Positions 51,106-59,165 of a stretch of DNA of 64,000 nt are shown piece after piece. The notes beneath the pieces were generated by a model that saw only the letters and a list, made by a program, of their open reading frames with translations, ran no database searches and was not told where the DNA came from. The translations under genes and the position numbers were made by a program. This stretch comes from Paenibacillus durus. Its GTDB lineage: Bacteria; Bacillota; Bacilli; Paenibacillales; Paenibacillaceae. The stretch lies in contig NZ_CP009288.1 in the NCBI RefSeq assembly GCF_000756615.1, positions 3,782,001 through 3,846,000 on the forward strand, given 5' to 3'. The first letter of the stretch is position 1. Each line of letters begins with the position of its first letter.

Positions 51106-52185
51106 ATGGCAACCAGGAATATCCCGGTTTTGCTGCTCGTCTGCTTACGTTTATCCGGCATCGCCCTGCTCTGTATTCTGTGGGAGGTTTTGCCGAGAAG
51201 CGGGCTGGTGAATCCGACTTTCTTCCCGCCGTTGTCTGCGGTGCTGCAGGAGATCGCAGCTCTTCTGCGGGACCAGCATCTCCTTGGCCATACGATAGCC
51301 ACACTGTGGCGTGTGGTTGCAGGCATTGTGCTGGCAGCACTGCTAGCCGTGCCGGCGGGTGCGATTCTCGGGTACTGGCTGCCCAGTCTGGCTGCGGGAC
51401 TGAACCCGCTGTTCCGCATTCTGGCCCAGGTCAATCCCTTTTCGCTCATGACGGTATTTCTGCTGTTCTTCGGGATCGGGGAAAAGGCGAAGCTGATCAT
51501 CGTCGCCTGGGTCGCATTCTGGCCTCTGCTTCACCATGTCATTGGCGGTGTGCAGAATATAGATGCGGACTTGCTGAAAGCGGCGCGCAGTATGGGAACC
51601 TCTCCCTCGCGGCTGTTCTTGCAGATCATACTGCCAGGGGCGGCTCCCTCTATTTTGCTGGGGGTCCGTACGTCGATTATCTTGCTGTTGGCTATTCTGG
51701 TGGCCGGAGAAATGCTGGGAGGCTTGGCCGGTCTCGGCTGGCTGCTTCATTGGTCCAGCAATTACTACTCGTCCCCGTATGCCACGACGCCAATCTTTGC
51801 CGTTGGGCTATGTATTTCCCTGATTGGCGTCGCTCTGAGCGCCGTATTGCGCAAGCTGGAACGCGATCTGTTTTTCTGGAAGCCTCTTGAATCCGCATGG
51901 AGTGCGGCGCCCGCCCCCCGTAAGCTGCGAGGCAGGCCAAACCGTATTTTTGCGGTTACCGTATTGTCCGCTATGTTGCTGATTCTCGTGGCTGGTGGCG
52001 CGTCAACAAGCCGGCTGAGCAGAACGAACGGCAGCTTCTCGGGAGAGGGTGATGTGCCTTCGCCATCCGCCAGCGATCACAGCGGCCACATGTCACATGA
52101 GCATTCGTCGCCTGCAGCCGGGCATTCCGGTCATTCAGGCCATACTTCGCCATCCGCTTCACCGGTACAGTCCGGACATCCTTAA
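51106..52185 (+). CDS. SsuC/NrtB-type ABC permease with His-rich tail
   Basis: The 359-residue protein has six permease helices (residues 1-250) and the EAA loop DLLKAARSMGTSPSRLFLQI that contacts the ATPase. It matches permeases for sulfonate, taurine or nitrate-type ABC importers. Unusually, a seventh helix (about 282-300) is followed by a Ser/Pro/His-rich tail of about 55 residues with eight histidines (DHSGHMSHEH, GHSGHSGH), probably outside the membrane and possibly metal-binding. Start ATG 51106 has AGGGGG upstream; 45 upstream codons are rejected. It heads an operon with the permease at 52226. Confidence 0.88.
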   Translation: MATRNIPVLLLVCLRLSGIALLCILWEVLPRSGLVNPTFFPPLSAVLQEIAALLRDQHLLGHTIATLWRVVAGIVLAALLAVPAGAILGYWLPSLAAGLNPLFRILAQVNPFSLMTVFLLFFGIGEKAKLIIVAWVAFWPLLHHVIGGVQNIDADLLKAARSMGTSPSRLFLQIILPGAAPSILLGVRTSIILLLAILVAGEMLGGLAGLGWLLHWSSNYYSSPYATTPIFAVGLCISLIGVALSAVLRKLERDLFFWKPLESAWSAAPAPRKLRGRPNRIFAVTVLSAMLLILVAGGASTSRLSRTNGSFSGEGDVPSPSASDHSGHMSHEHSSPAAGHSGHSGHTSPSASPVQSGHP

Positions 52186-52225
52186 CAGATCTGGCGATAA
52201 ATAAATTGTGTCGGGAGGAACGTAA

Positions 52226-52984
52226 GTGAATGTGTTAACAAAGCTTGGCAAGCGTTATACTGTCGTCATCGCCTTCCTCGTCCTGTGGGAAGCCAGTGTA
52301 AGGTTCGAATGGGTAGACCCCCAATTCATTCCTCCGCTCACGCGGGTGCTTCAGTTCATCGGCGAACAGGCGGCAACAGGAGCGCTGGCGCACCATCTGC
52401 TGATTAGCCTGGGGCGCGCCGCCGGAGGACTGGCCATCGCCCTGATTGCAGGTGTGCCGCTCGGAATAGCCCTGGCCGGCTGGCCGGACAAGATCCGTAT
52501 TGCCACCAGGCCGGTGCTGGAGTGGCTCTCTCACATCAATCCCTTTGTTGTGTTTCACATCATCATCGTATTCATGGGAGCCGGCGAGCCCACGAAAGTC
52601 TCGATTATCGCCTGGGCCTGCATTTGGCCGATTATGTTCAGCACGCTGTCCGGGATGATCCATGCCGACGCAGACATTGTCAAAGCGGCGCGTTCATTTG
52701 GGCTAAGCCGCCTTCGGCTGACGACGAAAGTCCTGCTTCCCTTAGCCTTCCCCTCCATCTTGACCGGAACACGTCTAGCTGCGGGCTATGCGCTGCTGTT
52801 TCTGATCGCGGCTGAAATGATGGGATCCAGCTCCGGCCTGGGCTTCATGATTTATACGGCGCAAGCCAATTATCAGATTGTGGAGATGTTCTCCGGAGTT
52901 TTGATTATTGCGGTCCTGGCCATCGTGCTGGACGGAATCATGTCAGCGGCAGGCAAATGGCTAGGCCATCCCGCTATAAAATGA
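52226..52984 (+). CDS. SsuC/NrtB-type ABC permease
   Basis: A 252-residue permease with six helices and the EAA loop DIVKAARSFGLSRLRLTTKV. The start is GTG 52226 with GGGAGG 6 bases upstream. It is 40 bp downstream of the His-tailed permease, so the two may pair as a heteromeric channel. A terminator (53129-53176) separates it from the substrate-binding protein gene. No ABC ATPase gene is present in this block. Confidence 0.9.
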   Translation: MNVLTKLGKRYTVVIAFLVLWEASVRFEWVDPQFIPPLTRVLQFIGEQAATGALAHHLLISLGRAAGGLAIALIAGVPLGIALAGWPDKIRIATRPVLEWLSHINPFVVFHIIIVFMGAGEPTKVSIIAWACIWPIMFSTLSGMIHADADIVKAARSFGLSRLRLTTKVLLPLAFPSILTGTRLAAGYALLFLIAAEMMGSSSGLGFMIYTAQANYQIVEMFSGVLIIAVLAIVLDGIMSAAGKWLGHPAIK

Positions 52985-53128
52985 CAACCAATATAATAAT
53001 GTTACAAATTTTCGAACTGAACGATTTATGTAAGTTCATGCGTTGACAATCATGAAAGTCTTAGAATAAGCTTTAATCTATAAATCTCATAAGAATTATC
53101 GGATTAAAGAAAGTTGACCAGTAAGCTG

Positions 53129-53176
53129 GAGACTAACGTTCTTCCCCTCGGGAAGTTCGTTTAGTCTCTTTTTTAT
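53129..53176 (+). terminator. terminator between permease and binding-protein genes
   Basis: GAGACTAACG and CGTTTAGTCTC bracket an inner TTCCC/GGGAA helix, followed by six T residues. It lies about 150 bp after the permease stop and 90 bp before the binding-protein start, and could also act as an attenuator of the latter. Confidence 0.85.
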
Positions 53177-53268
53177 ATTACACCGAGGCAGGTGATGAAG
53201 GGCTGAATAGTTGCATCTTTATATGTTAAAATTTAACTTAAATTAAAATTTTTAGGAGTGTGAGAAAG

Positions 53269-54354
53269 ATGGCAGATGGTAAAAAGAAATGGGTTATTAT
53301 TTCCGTAGTCGCCGCTTTGGTGGTAGTAGGAATCGGCGTGGGCAGCTACTTGGGGCAGACGAAGAAAGGAATCGGCATCCAAGGCGCCGCAGGGTTATCG
53401 ACCTTAAAGAACGCAGGGTTTGACCCGGCCAAATCCGGCAAGAAGGTGTACACCATCAAAACCGACACCAAGGTCAACTGCTCCTCCACACCATGGGTGA
53501 TTGCCGAGAAAAAAGGCTTTTTCGCCGAGGAAGGGATCAATGTGGAATATACCGGCGAGCTGACTACCGCACAAGTACTTCCCTCCATCTTGAACGGAAC
53601 GAACAATGTCTCCAGCACCCATGTTAACAATATCGCCACCTATATCGCCGGCGGGGCCAAAATCAAGGGCGTTACGATCGGCGGAGTTGAACCGAAGCCG
53701 GATGTTGATGAAAAATATCATCACATGAAATTCTATGTCAGCCCCAAGGCGGGTGTTTCTTCCCTGGATGAGCTGATCAAGAAGAAGAAGGGTGAGAAAA
53801 TTACGATCAACGGCACCGTACCGAGCTGCACAACCTTTATCGCCACCAACGCATTCGACCATCTGGGCTTCAAGCGTGATCAAATCAAGTTTGTCGCTTT
53901 CGAAAGCGACACGGCGGCCTTGCAGGCCAACCAGCAGGGCAATATTGACATCGTCGGCGTCCATCCACCCTTTTACAAGTTGGCAAAGGACTCCGGTCTG
54001 ATCGAAATTTTCGACACGGCGGATACCGGACTCGGCGAAGCGGCAGGCACAACCTTCTACTACTTCACGGAACAATTTATCAAGGATAATCCCGAAGCCA
54101 TCCAGGGCTTTGTCAACGCGATTAAGAAAGCGCAGGACTGGATCGTCAACCCGGCGCATGAGGAAGAAGCGATCAAGCTGACCGGCGACTATATCGGCCA
54201 ACCGGTAAACGCCGTGCACTACTACTACACTGGAAAAGGATTCCAGGACAAGCTGATCCAGCCTTGGATTGATGACCTCGTTGTATCCGGATCCTTGAAG
54301 AAGGATCAGCTTCACGTCAATGACCTGATCACCACCCAGTTTGACCCTAGCTGA
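53269..54354 (+). CDS. SsuA/NMT1-like ABC substrate-binding protein
   Basis: The 361-residue protein has an N-terminal hydrophobic anchor (about residues 8-28, no lipobox Cys) and a periplasmic-binding fold of the SsuA/TauA/NMT1 type: PWVIAEKKGFFAEEGINVEY, QVLPSILNGTNNVSS, INGTVPSCTTFIAT and DIVGVHPPFYKLAK. A sulfonate, nitrate or similar small anion is the usual ligand. Start ATG 53269 has AGGAG 10 bases upstream. A hairpin (54375-54396) separates it from the mini-NifH gene. Confidence 0.88.
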   Translation: MADGKKKWVIISVVAALVVVGIGVGSYLGQTKKGIGIQGAAGLSTLKNAGFDPAKSGKKVYTIKTDTKVNCSSTPWVIAEKKGFFAEEGINVEYTGELTTAQVLPSILNGTNNVSSTHVNNIATYIAGGAKIKGVTIGGVEPKPDVDEKYHHMKFYVSPKAGVSSLDELIKKKKGEKITINGTVPSCTTFIATNAFDHLGFKRDQIKFVAFESDTAALQANQQGNIDIVGVHPPFYKLAKDSGLIEIFDTADTGLGEAAGTTFYYFTEQFIKDNPEAIQGFVNAIKKAQDWIVNPAHEEEAIKLTGDYIGQPVNAVHYYYTGKGFQDKLIQPWIDDLVVSGSLKKDQLHVNDLITTQFDPS

Positions 54355-54429
54355 AATGCCATTATGCAAAGGAAAAGCGGCGATTATTCGCCGCTTAATT
54401 ACAACCAATAGTTGAGGGAGAACCCGATT

Positions 54430-54621
54430 ATGACTAAAAAACTGAGACAAATCGCATTTTACGGCAAAAGAGGACTCGGCAAATCCACCACTTCGCAAAA
54501 CACCCTGGCTCAGCTGACCGTTCCCACTCCGATCGATATGGACGAACTGGAACGGCTGCTGATTGATTTCAGTGTGGTAGAGGATGAGGACACGGCTCTG
54601 CAGACGCAAGCCCCTAAGTAA
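54430..54621 (+). CDS. 63-residue mini-NifH: nitrogenase iron protein with internal deletion
   Basis: Residues 1-27, with RQIAFYGKRGLGKSTTSQNT, match the first residues of NifH including its P-loop. The rest, from PTPIDMDELERLLIDF to the end (VVEDEDTA), match the C-terminal tail of NifH. About 220 middle residues, including both 4Fe-4S cysteines and the switch regions, are absent. The join is in frame with no stop. The P-loop reads GKRGLGKST instead of GKGGIGKST. It has its own GGGAG site, and its stop is followed directly by the AAGGAGG of the next permease, so it is placed for translation. It may be a relic or a repurposed peptide. Confidence 0.8.
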   Translation: MTKKLRQIAFYGKRGLGKSTTSQNTLAQLTVPTPIDMDELERLLIDFSVVEDEDTALQTQAPK

Positions 54622-54637
54622 GGAGGATGGAAACGCG

Positions 54638-55429
54638 ATGAAATGGATCATTTCGGTTCATCGGAAACTGTTAAGCTTTTATCTTTTTTTCCTGGTGCTG
54701 ATCGTTTGGGAGCTTGCGCCGAGGCTGGGACTCGTTAGCAACGTATTTGTCCCGCCCTTCTCGCGGATCGTAAAGACCGGAGTCGAACTGGGACTGACAA
54801 ACATTTTTCTCTACATTTCCATCAGCCTGAAAAGAGTGTTTGTCGGCTTTGTCCTGGCTACCATTTTGGCCCTGCCGCTTGGCTTTATTCTGGCCGGAGC
54901 CATGCCGAAGCTGGCCGCATTTCTCCACCCTCTCACCAAATTTCTCTCCAGCATCCCGCCGTTTATTCTATTTCCGGTCTTCGTTATCATTATCGGAATC
55001 GGAGAGGGAGGCATCTATACGGTTATCTTCTGGTCGTCGTTCTGGCCGATATTGTTCACGACCATAGCCGGTATTCAGAATGTCGATCCGCTGCTGATCC
55101 GGTCGGCCAAATCCATGAATGCGGGCAAACTGGTGATCTTCACAAAGGTGATCCTGCCCGGCGCCTCGCCGACATTGATCACCGGACTCCGTACCGGACT
55201 GACCATGAGCTTCTTCATGCTGATCGGTTCGGAGAGCATGGGCGCCGATTCCGGTATGGGCTGGATGATCCACAATGCCCAAAGCATGGGGTTTGTCGAG
55301 CGCATTTACCTTGGAGCCATTATGGTTGCAGGCGTCGGTCTGGCGCTCAATTATGTGCTTGAATACCTGGAGAGTGCAGTGCTGCATTGGCGGCAGGCTC
55401 CCGATTCAAGCCATAAAGCCGCGGCCTAG
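54638..55429 (+). CDS. SsuC/NrtB-type ABC permease
   Basis: A 263-residue permease with six helices, beginning WIISVHRKLLSFYLFFLVLI and containing the EAA loop LLIRSAKSMNAGKLVIFTKV. Start ATG 54638 has AAGGAGG 11 bases upstream, immediately after the mini-NifH stop. It is followed by a second permease after 40 bp. The order binding protein, mini-NifH, permease, permease puts the NifH stub in the slot where an ABC ATPase is usually encoded. Confidence 0.9.
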   Translation: MKWIISVHRKLLSFYLFFLVLIVWELAPRLGLVSNVFVPPFSRIVKTGVELGLTNIFLYISISLKRVFVGFVLATILALPLGFILAGAMPKLAAFLHPLTKFLSSIPPFILFPVFVIIIGIGEGGIYTVIFWSSFWPILFTTIAGIQNVDPLLIRSAKSMNAGKLVIFTKVILPGASPTLITGLRTGLTMSFFMLIGSESMGADSGMGWMIHNAQSMGFVERIYLGAIMVAGVGLALNYVLEYLESAVLHWRQAPDSSHKAAA

Positions 55430-55469
55430 CCGGATCTTATCTTAAGTAAAGGAGGACGAGACGGGTTCC

Positions 55470-56246
55470 ATGAATTCCACCGCAGTCAAGCTTAAAAAAA
55501 TCGGCATCGGCAGCATCCCGATCCTGTTGTTCTTCATTTTCTGGGAGATCGGCGCCCGAATCATTCCGAAGGGCGTCATCTCGCCTCCCAGCGACGCGAT
55601 TCTAGCCATCTTCCGCTCGGCATTCTCCGACGTGCTGCTGGGGCAGACGCTAATCAGCCTGTACCGGGTGCTGCTCGGGTTCTTGCTCTCGCTGATTATC
55701 GGTATTCCGCTCGGATTTTTGCTCGGTACCTTTTTTAGTTCGGCGGAAAAAGCGTTGCTGCCTTTCTTCCGCACCTGCGAGAAGCTGAACCCCTTCGCGA
55801 TCATTCCGATTTTCATGATCTTCTTCGGAATCGGAACTTCGGAAAAGGTGGTCGTCATCTTCTGGTCTGCGCTCTGGCCCGTACTGTTTAATACGATGTC
55901 CGGAGCCAAGGATATCGATTACAACCTGCTGCGGGCGGCACGGTCCATGGGAGCTACGCGCAGAGAGCTGTTTACCAAGGTCGTCCTGCCGTTCACCGCG
56001 CCCAATATTTTTATCGGTATTGAATTTGCCGCCCAGCTATCGTTCTTCATGATTATCGCATCTGAAGTCATCGGTGCCAGCACGGGGCTCGGATGGTATT
56101 ACATCAACTCTACCGCCCGCTATGATCTGCCGCTCATGTACGGCATCGTCCTGTTCATCACCGTGCTGGGCATTATCATCAACCTGTTGTTCGCCAGACT
56201 GAAAAAGCGCTTTCTGGTATGGAAAGAAGCGTCACAGCTTCACTAA
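55470..56246 (+). CDS. SsuC/NrtB-type ABC permease
   Basis: A 258-residue permease with six helices and the EAA loop NLLRAARSMGATRRELFTKV. RBS AAGGAGG lies upstream of ATG 55470. It is the fourth permease of this block and probably partners the preceding one. After the stop, a GC-rich stretch leads to a strong terminator at 56344-56396. Confidence 0.9.
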   Translation: MNSTAVKLKKIGIGSIPILLFFIFWEIGARIIPKGVISPPSDAILAIFRSAFSDVLLGQTLISLYRVLLGFLLSLIIGIPLGFLLGTFFSSAEKALLPFFRTCEKLNPFAIIPIFMIFFGIGTSEKVVVIFWSALWPVLFNTMSGAKDIDYNLLRAARSMGATRRELFTKVVLPFTAPNIFIGIEFAAQLSFFMIIASEVIGASTGLGWYYINSTARYDLPLMYGIVLFITVLGIIINLLFARLKKRFLVWKEASQLH

Positions 56247-56343
56247 ACATTGGAGCTTTGTACCATTTGCCTGTCCGTTCGAAACGGCCGCAGGGCCGCA
56301 GGCGGTCACCGAGCCGGCTGCCGGAATGAAGCACCAAAGATCA

Positions 56344-56396
56344 AACGCCTCCGTTCCATTCGCGATCAGCGATGGATCGGAGGCGTTTCTTTTTTC
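56344..56396 (+). terminator. terminator after the last permease; right copy of a flanking repeat
   Basis: AACGCCTCCG and CGGAGGCGTT form a perfect stem followed by TCTTTTTT. Positions 56362-56384 are the reverse complement of 48811-48833 with one difference. Confidence 0.88.
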
Positions 56397-56450
56397 CTAA
56401 GTGTGCTATATCTATGATCTAAGGATTCCCTCACCTTGAACTCATTAGGG

Positions 56451-57935
56451 TCATCCTCTGCCCTCTCCCGGTCTGTGCTGACTAACCTCTACACGAACCC
56501 GTCTTGTGTGCATGAACCGCCAGCCCGTCAGCAGAGCCGCCGCCAGACTGATTGCCGCTGAAGTGATTAACACGACATGCATGCCCGCCAGAAAAATATC
56601 GGGACGGTCCGGGATCAAACCGGTGACGCGATAGCCGGCTTTGCCGCTCATCACATGGAACAAGGTGGTGGTGGCAATGGTAATGCCGACGACCATACCG
56701 ATATTGCGCACCAGCGAATTCACGCTGCCCGCCGAACCGAGCTCAGTGCGGGGCACTGTGGACATAATCAGGGAGTTGTTAGGGGACTGAAACAGTCCGT
56801 TGCCAACCCCTAGCATCGCGATCCATACACCCACGAGCCAGACTGGACTCCCGTCATGAAGCTGAGCCAGTCCGAATTGGGCGATGACCATGACGACCAG
56901 TCCGGCAAATGTAAGAAATTCCGAGCCGATCTTGTCCGACAAAGCGCCGCTCAGCGGGGCGATGACTACCATGCTTATCGGAAACAGCATGAGCAGAAAG
57001 CCCGCCGAAGACGGAGACAGGCCAAGCATGTTCTGTGTGTAGAATGGCGAAATAATGTTAAAGCAGAAGTTGGCGGCGAATACGAGAAACCCGCAAAGAA
57101 TGCTGAGCGAGAACAGCGGATTCTTGAAGAGATTCAATTGCAGCAGCGGCTCGGGCCTCCGCAGCTCCACCTGGAGAAAGGCGATAAAGGCTAGTACGGC
57201 AGCGCAGAGCGCAATTATTATGCCGGTACTCCCGTATCCATGCTGCTGTCCGAGCAGAAGGCCCGTAAACAGAGCAATAATGAAACATGCGAACAGCAGG
57301 CTTCCGGGAATGTCGACTCTCGCCTTCACCTGGATCAGATCTTTCGGGAGCACCTTCCAGCCAAGGAAGATTGCCATCAAGCCGATCGGAACATTCACCC
57401 AGAAGATATACTCCCAGCCGAGATTGGCAACAATAATGCCGCCAAGGCTTGGACCGGCGATACTTCCAAGAGAAACGAAGGTGCCCATAAGCCCGAGCGC
57501 CTTCCCCCGCTCCGTTGCCGGAAAAATATCCGTCACAATACCCTGGCTGTTCGCCATGGTCATTGATGCGCCCATCGCCTGAACAACCCTGGCCGCCACC
57601 AGCACCGGCAGCGAACCGCTCAGCCCGCACAGCAAGGAACCAAGGATGAAGACGACCGTGCCGATCTTGAACAGTCTAATCTTGCCGGCGATATCTCCAA
57701 GTCTTCCGAAGAACAGAATCGCCGCGCAAATCGCCATCAGATAGCCGGTGGTCACCCATTCGATCTGTGCGATCGGCAGATTCAGCTTCTCCGACAGCAC
57801 CGGCAGAGCAATGTTCACAATGCTTCCGTCCAAGGTGGACATGAAAATAAACAGATTTAATACAATAAGAATCAGCCAGCGGCGGCCCTGTACGCCGGCA
57901 TCCTCTTGATAAGTTCCCCGATTAATTGTGCTCAT
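56451..57935 (-). CDS. DHA2-family (EmrB/QacA) MFS transporter
   Basis: A 494-residue, 14-helix exporter. Helix 1 has LNLFIFMSTLDGSIVNIALP with the family Asp. Motif A is LGDIAGKIRLFKIG and the helix-5 motif is MGTFVSLGSIAGPSLGGIIV. It is divergent from a MarR gene, and two perfect palindromes occupy the gap, so MarR-type repression by an exported compound is likely. The C-terminal extension after helix 14 is basic. RBS AAAGAGGTGG precedes ATG. Confidence 0.95.
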   Translation of the reverse strand: MSTINRGTYQEDAGVQGRRWLILIVLNLFIFMSTLDGSIVNIALPVLSEKLNLPIAQIEWVTTGYLMAICAAILFFGRLGDIAGKIRLFKIGTVVFILGSLLCGLSGSLPVLVAARVVQAMGASMTMANSQGIVTDIFPATERGKALGLMGTFVSLGSIAGPSLGGIIVANLGWEYIFWVNVPIGLMAIFLGWKVLPKDLIQVKARVDIPGSLLFACFIIALFTGLLLGQQHGYGSTGIIIALCAAVLAFIAFLQVELRRPEPLLQLNLFKNPLFSLSILCGFLVFAANFCFNIISPFYTQNMLGLSPSSAGFLLMLFPISMVVIAPLSGALSDKIGSEFLTFAGLVVMVIAQFGLAQLHDGSPVWLVGVWIAMLGVGNGLFQSPNNSLIMSTVPRTELGSAGSVNSLVRNIGMVVGITIATTTLFHVMSGKAGYRVTGLIPDRPDIFLAGMHVVLITSAAISLAAALLTGWRFMHTRRVRVEVSQHRPGEGRG

Positions 57936-57965
57936 AAGCCACCTCTTTTTCGCATGTACCGATTT

Positions 57966-58024
57966 AGTTGCATACGCAACTATCTACAATTCAAAGTGTA
58001 CTGCAATTTTGTTGCGCGCGCAAC
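57966..58024. promoter_or_regulatory. two MarR operator palindromes
   Basis: AGTTGC-ATAC-GCAACT (57966-57981) and GTTGCGCGCGCAAC (58011-58024) are perfect inverted repeats sharing the half-site GTTGC. They lie between the divergent DHA2 pump and MarR genes, 45 bases centre to centre. Confidence 0.75.
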
Positions 58025-58097
58025 TATATTGCGGTAAAATTTTTTTATCATGATGAAAGCATGCGAATATGAACCCGATATCCCGAAAGGAGTGCTT

Positions 58098-58532
58098 ATG
58101 AAAGAATCCGATCCTAATAAAAAAGAACCGATCGGTAAGCTGATCTCCTATATTCACCGAACTCAACTGAAACGCATGTCCCGCTCGCTCGGCGAGTACG
58201 GAATCGGCGGCGGCGGGCAGTACAGCTTCCTTAAGGCGATTCTCATGTCTCCGGGAACAACGCAGGACCAGTTGACCGTAGGCCTCAAATTTGACAAGGC
58301 CACCACCGCCCGCTCGGTCAAGCAGTTGGAAGCTGCAGGCTATATCGAGCGCAGGGCAGACCCGGAGGACCGCCGGTCGCACCAGCTCTACCCCACTCAT
58401 AAAGCAATAGAGTTCCAGCCGGTGCTTCAGACCCTTTTGGATGAATCCAACGCCAAGCTGACACGCGATTTGACGGATGAAGAAGAGGATCAACTGATCG
58501 CCCTGCTGCAAAAGCTCAATCTGGAGGATTGA
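58098..58532 (+). CDS. MarR-family transcriptional regulator
   Basis: The 144-residue protein has the MarR winged helix at about residues 35-95 (TTQDQLTVGLKFDKATTARS, then VKQLEAAGYIERRADPEDRR), including the wing DPEDRR. Start ATG 58098 has AAAGGAG 7 bases upstream; a 16-codon longer frame begins at 58050 without a site. It probably represses the divergent DHA2 pump and itself through the palindromes at 57966-58024. Confidence 0.93.
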   Translation: MKESDPNKKEPIGKLISYIHRTQLKRMSRSLGEYGIGGGGQYSFLKAILMSPGTTQDQLTVGLKFDKATTARSVKQLEAAGYIERRADPEDRRSHQLYPTHKAIEFQPVLQTLLDESNAKLTRDLTDEEEDQLIALLQKLNLED

Positions 58533-58540
58533 AAAAATAC

Positions 58541-58575
58541 AAAAGCGGCGCTCTTCGCTTGAGGAGCGCCGCTTT
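58541..58575 (+). terminator. terminator of the marR gene
   Basis: AAAGCGGCGCTC and GAGCGCCGCTTT form a 12-bp perfect stem around a 10-base loop; the downstream T-run is short (TTTG). Confidence 0.85.
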
Positions 58576-58679
58576 GTTGATGTGCCGAAACAGAATCTTT
58601 TGCCACATATCAAATAAGCCGTTAAAATGATTAATTATCGCAAAATCTTTATTTTTTATGAGGAAAGGAACCCTTTGTC

Positions 58680-59153
58680 ATGTCTATTGAAAGTGTAAAA
58701 GCACACTTCCACGAAGTTGGAAGAGAGCAGCATATCATGGAATTTGAATCCTCCAGCGCTACTGTAGAGACAGCCGCGGAGACGATCGGCGTCATCCCCG
58801 CCCGTATAGCCAAAACGCTGTCCTTCTACGGCGAAGGCGAAGCCGCAATCCTGGTTGTGGCCGCCGGCGATACTAAGGTCGACAACAAAAAATTCCGGAG
58901 CGAGTTCGGATTCAAGCCGAAAATGCTGTCTCCGGAGGAAGTACTGAAGCAGACCGGACATGCCGTCGGCGGCGTTTGCCCATTCGGACTGGCTAATGAC
59001 CTCGAGGTCTATCTTGATATCTCCATGAAGCGCTTTGATACCCTCTTCCCCGCCTGCGGCAGCTCGAATTCCGCAATTGAACTTACCTGCGCCGAACTGG
59101 AGCAATACTCGGGCGGCAAGGCATGGGTCGATGTCTGCAAGAACTGGGAATAA
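58680..59153 (+). CDS. YbaK/EbsC-family aminoacyl-tRNA deacylase
   Basis: The 157-residue protein has the YbaK fold: VGREQHIMEFESSSATVETA, IARIAKTLSFYGEG-like (ARIAKTLSFYGE), GDTKVDNKKFRSEFG with the conserved Lys, and HAVGGVCPFGL. Such proteins hydrolyse mischarged Cys-tRNA or related aminoacyl-tRNAs. RBS GAGGAAAGG precedes ATG. It is monocistronic and converges on the next MFS gene. Confidence 0.9.
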   Translation: MSIESVKAHFHEVGREQHIMEFESSSATVETAAETIGVIPARIAKTLSFYGEGEAAILVVAAGDTKVDNKKFRSEFGFKPKMLSPEEVLKQTGHAVGGVCPFGLANDLEVYLDISMKRFDTLFPACGSSNSAIELTCAELEQYSGGKAWVDVCKNWE

Positions 59154-59165
59154 GGGCTTGCCGGG

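Noticed and set aside
54430..54621. Mini-NifH as an ABC ATPase
   Set aside because: It has a P-loop but no LSGGQ signature, Walker B or H-loop, and is far too short.
53404..54651. 415-codon frame on the minus strand
   Set aside because: Antisense shadow of the substrate-binding protein and mini-nifH; no recognisable domain.
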